Made by a program: the position numbers and the translations under genes
NCBI GenBank assembly: GCA_027475525.1
Contig: JAMWFC010000035.1
Span: 88,501-152,500, forward strand
Direction of reading: 5' to 3'
From: Macrolepiota albuminosa
Lineage: Eukaryota > Basidiomycota > Agaricomycetes > Agaricales > Agaricaceae
Length of the DNA: 64,000 bases
Shown here: one piece after another, positions 57,501-64,000 of the stretch
How positions within the stretch are numbered: the first letter of the stretch is position 1
Layout of the letters: each line of letters starts with the position of its first letter
Notes under the pieces: model-generated
Database searches by the model: none
What the model was told of the DNA's origin: nothing
Seen by the model: only the letters and a program-made list of their open reading frames with translations

Positions 57501-58070
57501 TTAAATTTGAGCTCAAGTTTCATATAATAGTAGCTAAAATTTCTCTCTCTGCTTCAGTAATTGTGCCATTGGTCTTTTTTTGACTATTCAATTTTATAAA
57601 CAGTCATTGACAAAACTCTACTGTAGACTTTGGTATTGCCGTGCACTGCAGCGGCCCATACCTATTGATAATAGAGTCTTCATGCAATTGAGAAAACTGG
57701 ATTAAGTCCTGATAATTAGGAAGAAGCTACTGTACTCTAACACTGTACTAGTTTATATAGTCCCGGTAACTAGAGTACCCGGTAGCGACTGAAATCACAA
57801 AGTAAGGGTTGAATAACTAAGGTGGTTACACGCAAATGCTAGGTCACATATTGATTCACCGATTTTGTTATCGTTTTGGCCATGAGTCTGGCGCGGGCCG
57901 CGTCGCCGCTGCTTGGAGCTGCATTGGTCTCCGCAATAATGAACAATCGATGGCATCGATTATGCAGCATGTTTAAAACAGCAGGCCGTTTGGAGACCTG
58001 GTATCCTGCTGTTAGGTACTTCCCTATCCTCTCATCGTCTCCATTTTGTTCCTTACGAACTCTGCAGACG
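57501..58070. other. No gene seen
   Basis: Upstream flank of the next gene. An open frame upstream of ATG 58071 (ATG 57882) exists but lacks splice support. Confidence 0.4.
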
Positions 58071-58662
58071 ATGGATTTCCTCAAGAAACTCTCTATTAGC
58101 GACGACGACAGCTCTGCCAAAACTTCGGACGGCCTTATTCACAAATTGAGCGATGCTATGAAGGAGGATGTCCAACCTCCTTCCTCTCATTCTAATCCTG
58201 CCCCGCAGAAGGAAGAGCATCTGCTTGATAAGCTGTCCAGCGTTCTTGGTCACTCCACGCCACCTCCACCCCCAGCTCCCAAACACGATGGCTTACTCGG
58301 GAAAATTGGAGAGGTCGTTGGGCATGTGACCAACGACAACACACCGCAGAAACCACACACGCTTGAGGACAAGATCAACAATATGCTTGGGGGTGGAGCG
58401 AAAGGAGAGGCGAAGGAAGATGTGCTCGACAAAGGTGATCATTTCGAGAGAATTAAAAGATGTATTGTTGACGCCGAAGTGTTTAGCGATCGATTTCGTG
58501 CAGGAACATGTGTTGAAGGAGGGACAACAGAAGAATGAGTCGGCGATTGAGCAGCTCAAGGATGAACTGATTGCTAATGTTTTACGAAATGGCTTTAAGA
58601 GTGCTACGGGGAAGGAGATTCCTTCGTTGGATCTATTTGGGCACACGAAAGACAACGAGTAA
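58071..58662 (+). CDS. Conserved fungal protein with LLDKLSSVLGH-type repeats, unknown function
   Basis: Exons 58071-58434 and 58487-58662 (52-bp intron) give 179 residues. The start MDFLKKLSISDDD is followed by three related amphipathic units: HLLDKLSSVLGH, GLLGKIGEVVGH and TLEDKINNMLGGG, separated by Pro-rich and polar linkers. The second exon gives a helical C terminus (AIDFVQEHVLKEGQQKNESA..LDLFGH). No enzyme motif, no signal peptide, no membrane segment. Similar small repeat proteins occur in many agaricomycetes, some described as stress-related, but I do not assign a function. A longer ORF through the intron exists (ending at 58538), but the spliced form keeps the repeat-like helical C terminus. 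Confidence 0.65.
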
Positions 58663-59711
58663 CCACGAGAATCGAACCCTTTTGAAGAATATGACGTAAA
58701 GAGGCCATACATACTTCACTTCGTCGTTCATGTCATGCAATGATTTTCATATTAGTTCGTATCATGACTCTGATCTTATATTTTTCTGCTTACTTCTGGA
58801 TGTAAATGGGCTGAGCACATTGGTCAAGACGGGCTGGACTTGAACAGCCGAATCGACTATAAGCATCTGCCTTCTTGTCACCGTCATTAGTCCATGTGCG
58901 AAAAGTTACTGCGTTTTCCGTGGAGCGCCAACTATTCTCTGCATTTATCTGCTCGGAAGATGTACTATGTCTACGACTAAAGACCATGAGCAAATCACTG
59001 GCGTTATTATTCCACGAGGCCCAACGTTAATTTCCTGTCTGCGATCAATGTCCCTGATTCGATATTGTTCTCTTTACGCGACGCACCCCAGTCCATCAGA
59101 AAAGCCGCCAAAGAATATGCGAAGAGAGTTCTACATCACAAATATACGGTACACGGCCATACATAGATAGGACACCTATAATACTCGGAGTAGGATACGC
59201 ATTAGAGCCTACCCCCGCCTCTTAGCCCTGCATAGTGACTTGCCGGCGGTAAAAACACAATTCATTCATTCATTCGATATTGTTCTCGGCTTCTGTTCTT
59301 GGATTACTCGGCTGTTCGGCTTCGTACCGGATACTCTGCTCGTGTTAGTAGACTGGACTTATTCTCGTTCTCGTCTTCTGAACAAGTCTCTTGACTCATC
59401 GTGCATTCTGGTTCTCTACTGTGCTTCTACTAAAACTCCCGCTATCTTTTCTATTGTTAGAACGTTGGACTCTGATATCACTCAGGGACTGGCTTTCTAG
59501 TCGACACTTGGTTCTCACTTAGCTTGAATTCTTGTCCGACTATTCACCTTCACTTGACTCTCGTTGGGCGTAAATTGTTCTTCTATTCTATCAAACGTAA
59601 ACCATCCGTATCCCGTATTTCGAACTCATTTCATTCCGCCGACGTGACGTCCACCCGTACACTCCGAATTCTGCTCGACCGACTTCGTATCCAATCTATC
59701 AGCTAAACCAC
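58663..59711. other. No gene; possible remnant of an LTR
   Basis: From about 59160 the sequence (TTCATTCATTCATTCG, many TCTCG/CTTG words) resembles retroelement LTR leader sequence, but no partner copy lies in the window. Confidence 0.25.
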
Positions 59712-59873
59712 CTGGAGAGGGATCGCTGTTAGTGGAAGGTCCCTGGGGCTCTGTTCCACTTCGGGTCCCTCTCCAGCGTACATTGGTCTCGTGAAAAAAC
59801 ACGTATTTTCACAATGATCTCATCTGTTGATAAGATCAGATTTCCCTGAGAGTGGATATATGCTCACTCAGGG
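59712..59873. repeat. Four adjacent hairpins upstream of the methyltransferase gene
   Basis: (1) 59712-59776, arms CTGGAGAGGGA/TCCCTCTCCAG with an inner pair AGTGGAA/TTCCACT. (2) 59781-59816, arms CATTG/CAATG and GTGAAAA/TTTTCAC. (3) 59815-59838, arms TGATCT/AGATCA. (4) 59844-59873, arms CCCTGAG..TG/CACTCAGGG. All arms listed are perfect except a 2-nt bulge in the fourth. Confidence 0.6.
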
Positions 59874-59926
59874 CAGGTGTCTGATCCCTTTCCGATCTCC
59901 CACATCTCGTGAATCAATTAAGGTCC

Positions 59927-60796
59927 ATGGCAGAAGACGCTATCAATCTAATCGAAGCTAACAAAGATCATTTTGACAAAACCGCTTCTGAGTACGATGA
60001 CCAGCCTCATGTTCAAGAGCGTGCCCGCAGGTACAGTCTCTCATCCATATCAATCTATTACCATGCTTTTGACAAGTTGAAGGACGGCAATAAAAATGAG
60101 GCAATCCTATATATTCGAAGAAGATACCACTACTGTTCTTGAGTACGCCTGCGGAACAGGTTCGTCTCTACTATTATTCTTCAATCACCTCATAAAATCG
60201 CCTTTTCACGGACAGGTTTAGTGTCCAGAGAACTTGCGCCCTATACCAAGCGAATCGTTGGTGTCGATATCAGTCAAGGAATGGTCGATCAATTCAATAG
60301 GCGGGTCCATTATCAAGGAATACCTCGAGAATTCATGCAAGCCTTCTGTGTCGAGCTGAGAGGCGAAGCCGGAGAACTCGGGGATGAGAAATTTGACGTG
60401 GTAATTGTGAGTAACTGCGTCAAAGCGCAGCACCACAGCACCTAACCCGCTACTATTCTTGTGCAACTCGTCTAGTGTGCCTCGGCTTACCACCATTTCC
60501 CTGATATTGACGCCGTTACTCGTATCCTGGTCCACTTTCTAAAACCAGGCGGGGTACTCCTTGTGGTAGATCTTGCGAAACACGTTGGAGAGCATGAACA
60601 TACCGGTCATGAACATCATCAGCTGATTCCAGATCAATTCCATCATATCGTTGCTCACAGAAATGGACTTGGTGAATCGGACATGAGAAGAGCATTTGAG
60701 AGTGCAGGACTTGACTCGTTCAGTTTTTCGGACAGTCTCGTTGCAAAGCACGATATGAGGCTTTTCCTTGCAAAGGGTAGAAAACCCGAGGCTTAA
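59927..60796 (+). CDS. SAM-dependent methyltransferase, class I
   Basis: Exons 59927-60030, 60083-60159, 60216-60406 and 60476-60796 give 230 residues. The fold is class I: motif I VLEYACGTGLVSRELAP (residues about 53-69), the acidic strand-2 end in VGVDISQGMVDQFN, FDVVICASAYHHF as motif IV, and LKPGGVLLVVDL as motif VI. It acts on an unknown small molecule; the UbiE-like layout with a His-rich segment (HVGEHEHTGHEHHQLIPDQF) is common in fungal members annotated as generic methyltransferases. All introns GT..AG, 52-69 bp. The upstream hairpin array lies 54 bp before the ATG. Confidence 0.85.
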
Positions 60797-62527
60797 AGCA
60801 CCCAAATGATTTTCTGGCTGCTGACAATTTGCTCGTGGTGTAGTTGCAGTTGCTCTGTATGATAAAATACCAATTTATGTTCCCGCCACATATTAATGGA
60901 CAACGGAACACACAATTACCGTTTAGTAAAAATCGTTGCCATACTACGCTGGTTAATAGTAAGCGGCTCAAAGATATCGGCACATCTGTCCGAGGCTGTA
61001 GTCAATTCTCTTGTATGTACTGACTTGTTACAGCAAGATTTACACAACAAGGAACAGTCTCTGACAGAAGAGAGTGATGACAGCCTTAGACAATCTCACT
61101 ATGTTTTACTTCTTCGGTCGATAAATATTTTGTTCGTTTTTGGTGTCTCAAAGTTGCTTTGACTCTCACATTCGTGCTTGAAAAAAAGACTAACCCGGAT
61201 AAAGAATCTCAATCTCTTTGTGGTGTGAATGCAGGATGTTTGTTTGAGGGAACGTGTCTCGCAAAGAGAAAAAAGAACAAGTGTAGTCTTTAGGAGCAGC
61301 CCCGAGCCGAACAAGTACTCCGCCAATAGAACCATGATTAATAACCACCACAGTGAGTCGGTCAAAGTTCTTGTATAGTTCAGTGATCTGTGACGGACAA
61401 CGTAAGCGAATAATAGCCTGTACCACGAGTCTCAGTACTCCTTAGTAAGTATAGCAGCTTCTCATCTGCGTCTCTTGCCCGTGAGAAGAGAAACAAAAGT
61501 AAAAACAAATCAGATTTGTAGCAGCACGCAAGATCGAATGAGGTCTACAAAGTTCGAATTAGAACTATAGCAGCACGCCGGATCGAAATCGAACGAGGTT
61601 TCTGCCAAAGTGACACCTATTGATAGAGCCCGACGCCGCAGTGTCTCGTTTGTCTATTGTGGCGTGTATCGTCGGAGAATATTAGGACAGAATCATGGTC
61701 CGAAATCTTAACAAAGTGCGCTCCGGGTCTATGGATTTTGTTGTTCTGTGGTGACCGTCCAAACTGGGATGTCGACGCGAGTTCCAAGTAGCCGTTTTAG
61801 AGTGATTTCCACTATCTGGGTTAAGTGAACTACATAACCAGGCAACTCAAGATGAACAGAACGGAGATCAAAGACAACGTGCAAGATGATGAAAACAATC
61901 GTGTGACAAACTACCTTGAATCCATGCACCGACCCGCCAACTCGCGTCTCTTCACAAATGTAGTCGCACAGACCGGCAGACGGGCACGGGTCCTACCGTT
62001 GTGCATGACTCGAGCCAATATCCTCGCAGACGTCGCAGCAGTCCCCACACCCACCATACTAGTTCGATCCCTAGTGTGCTTGATACCAATGACCCGAGAG
62101 AGATCTGTTATTATGAACGTCTGCTTATACTCAATAAGTATCCAGGGGGCAGGGAGGTGGGTTTAGCATTAAAGCTCTTCAGACTGTACTTGGACAAGGT
62201 GTAAGACTATTCAATGCTGTGTATGCGGCTTCTGACACACTCGCAAGCCGACACCACGTAATTTTACTCGAGTATGACGGCTCACGGCACCATGGGCGTC
62301 GACTTCTCTCGTAGCTCCAAACCATTTTTTCTTGGCTTTGACAGGGACGCAGCCCTCAACGCTTCGCGGATTTGCATTACCTGATGCAACACATGGGGCG
62401 CCGTGCGAGCCACCCATAGTACTTGCTGGTTTACAAGGGGAGGCAGTATATAGTAGGTAGGAGTCTTTGAAAGGGTCTCCTCAAAATCAATTAGACACAT
62501 GCAAGTTCACACTCGTGCGGTGCTCGC
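60797..62527. other. No gene seen
   Basis: Only short overlapping ORFs without motifs. Near 61.51-61.60 kb a short direct repeat (AGCAGCACGC..GATCGAA) occurs twice. Confidence 0.4.
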
Positions 62528-63921
62528 TCAACAATACCTCCTGATCCACTCGTCCTCCAGCAGCTGCTTTGGCGTCTGTCTATTCTCAGGATCCCACTCC
62601 AACATCTTCCCCATGAGTCGCAAAAACGAGTCTCTCTCCTTGTCATCTTTTGCCCAAACCTTCAACGTTGTCTCGACGCCGTCCAAGGAAGTCAGTGGCC
62701 GAGGTTCGGCCCCAGCAACTAACTCGCCCTCTGGCGAGAAAAACTTGGATGCTAGCGAACCCCGTGCAATAAACTCGCGCGGCGGAGGGCCAATGAGTGC
62801 AACCATCTCTGCCAAATGCGCACGGGGCCGATACGCATGATCACACTCTCCATCCCTCCCATTAAACAAATGCGTGCCTTCAAAAACATCCCAGATCTAG
62901 TCCGTGGTCAGCTAGGTAAGTGATCCAGAATCAATGTTCGCTTTACCAAACAAGCGACACTCCATACGTCAACCTCATAGCTCCAGGGGACCTGCAGAGT
63001 GACCTCTGGGGACCGGTACAAATCTGGCTGAGCAGCGGAACCATGCTTGTCGCCACCCCATACTGCGTGACCAAAGTCGCAGAGCACGGGGAAGCATCGG
63101 GCCTTGTCTGGATCCCCAATCGCATGCGATAGGTAGATAAATCGTCCGTCGATTTCTTTCCGCGGCGAGGGATATTCCAGCTCGGCCTTTTCGAACATTT
63201 CGAGGGCGGTAGGGTCTCCGATGGCGAACATCACATTGCTTGGGCTAATATCTGCATGGCTCAAGTATAAGCCCCATATATCACGTACAACAGTTACTCC
63301 CTCACCTGTGTGGATGACCTCGCACTCTCGGGCATAATCAAGAGCAAGGAAGAGCTGCTTCAGCACAAACGCGAGGATGGGAGGGAAAAGCCGGTCGACA
63401 TCTGGATCCAGCCTCAAAAAGTTTGCAATGTTCCCCCACAGTGGCGGGTGAACAAAACACTGATGCTCGCCATCAGGTCCAGCAATCACGAACTGGTCCA
63501 ACAGCGCACGTATACCCCGTCGACCCGGATGGTTCTCAGGCCCATGCTCCAAGCGCTCATACGCAGCCATCTCCTGCAAGTTATACGACTCCGAGACGGA
63601 TGATAGTATGCAGATCTTCAAGCAAACATGGCGGCACCCTTCCAAGTCCCGCGCAAGCCACACAGTCGAGGTCCTGCCAAACCCGAGCTTGCCAACGACC
63701 TGGTACCGAGAAGCGATTATTTCCCCGATACGCACGGGGTAGTACCACTCGGCCTGGTACCCAGGAAGAGTCTCTTCCTCAACGAGCTCACTCTCGCTGA
63801 TCCTCTCGTAATTTGGGTTCGAGAAATCCTTCGGCGTCCAGCCTTCATGCAAGCCTGGGTCATTACCAAGACAAGTTTCTTCCTCGACGGATTCACTCTT
63901 GCCTATCGAGACCTCATGCAT
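62528..63921 (-). CDS. SRPK-like serine/threonine protein kinase
   Basis: Exons 63921-63306, 63251-62947 and 62896-62528 join in frame to 429 residues. Kinase features in order: EEETLPGYQAEWYYPVRIGE just before the domain, as in SRPK-type kinases; glycine loop GKLGFGRTSTVWLARD; Lys in VCLKI; catalytic loop VIHTDISPSNVMF (HT-D instead of HRD, as in SRPKs); DFGH for DFG; YRSPEVTLQVPWSYEVDVWS; and a long C-terminal lobe ending LEWDPENRQTPKQLLEDEWI. The catalytic loop spans the first intron. SRPKs phosphorylate SR splicing factors, but agaricomycetes have large SRPK-like families whose substrates are unknown. ATG 63921 is the first in frame; the frame stays open to the window edge, so an upstream exon or start is possible. 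Confidence 0.85.
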
Positions 63922-64000
63922 CCAATGTTGGCGCAAGCACAGGACTTTAGAAATGAGATGACATAGGAGAAAATACGGCTCCAAAGCTGATCGGAAGAGT

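Noticed and set aside
1..64000. CRISPR arrays, bacterial operons, riboswitches
   Set aside because: None seen; spliceosomal introns and gene content are fungal.

Overview
The window is nuclear DNA of a filamentous basidiomycete, most likely a wood- or litter-decaying Agaricomycete. Genes are cut by many short (about 45-90 bp) GT..AG introns. The gene set includes a GH7 cellobiohydrolase with a CBM1, an AA14-type LPMO, a GH5 steryl-glucosidase, BTB and SRPK-like families typical of these fungi, and Ty3/Gypsy and DIRS retroelements. Gene models below were spliced by eye; each listed exon set gives an open frame.

Layout. 1-4.3 kb: a partial unknown gene at the left edge, then AT-rich repeat DNA with short palindromic modules. 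4.3-15.5 kb: a complete but decayed Ty3/Gypsy chromovirus-like element (element 1: 191-bp LTRs, 5-bp target duplication, gag-pol with many stops, chromodomain, and an unrecognised third ORF of about 2.8 kb after pol). 16.2-17.4 kb: mitochondrial ribosomal protein uS7m and a small membrane protein. 17.9-26.5 kb: a young Ty3/Gypsy element (element 2: 955-bp LTRs differing at one base, gag-protease ORF, then pol in the -1 frame). 27.6-29.6 kb: AA14-like LPMO. 33-36.4 kb: a seven-TM protein and a BTB protein. 38.2 kb: tRNA-Arg(ACG) with an intron. 38.5-39.3 kb: ATG101. 39.8-42.3 kb: a decayed, unrecognised gene. 43-47.2 kb: OPA3-like gene and GH5 glucosidase. 49.5-51.2 kb: GH7 cellobiohydrolase. 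51.4-57.5 kb: two decayed DIRS-type (tyrosine recombinase) pieces in opposite orientations. 58-64 kb: a small conserved protein, a hairpin-rich stretch, a methyltransferase and an SRPK-like kinase.

Main points. (1) Element 2 carries a textbook -1 frameshift signal: GGGAAAC directly followed by the gag UGA stop, an 8-nt spacer, and a perfect two-stem pseudoknot with a third small hairpin inside. (2) Its primer binding site matches 18 of 18 nt of the 3' end (plus CCA) of the tRNA-Arg at 38.2 kb. (3) Six exact tandem duplications, each of exactly 77 bp, lie at unrelated places; in element 1 removing one copy puts the reading frame back in register. This looks like unmerged k=77 assembly overlaps rather than biology and should be settled before any frameshift here is interpreted. 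(4) The third ORF of element 1 is the best candidate for something undescribed.
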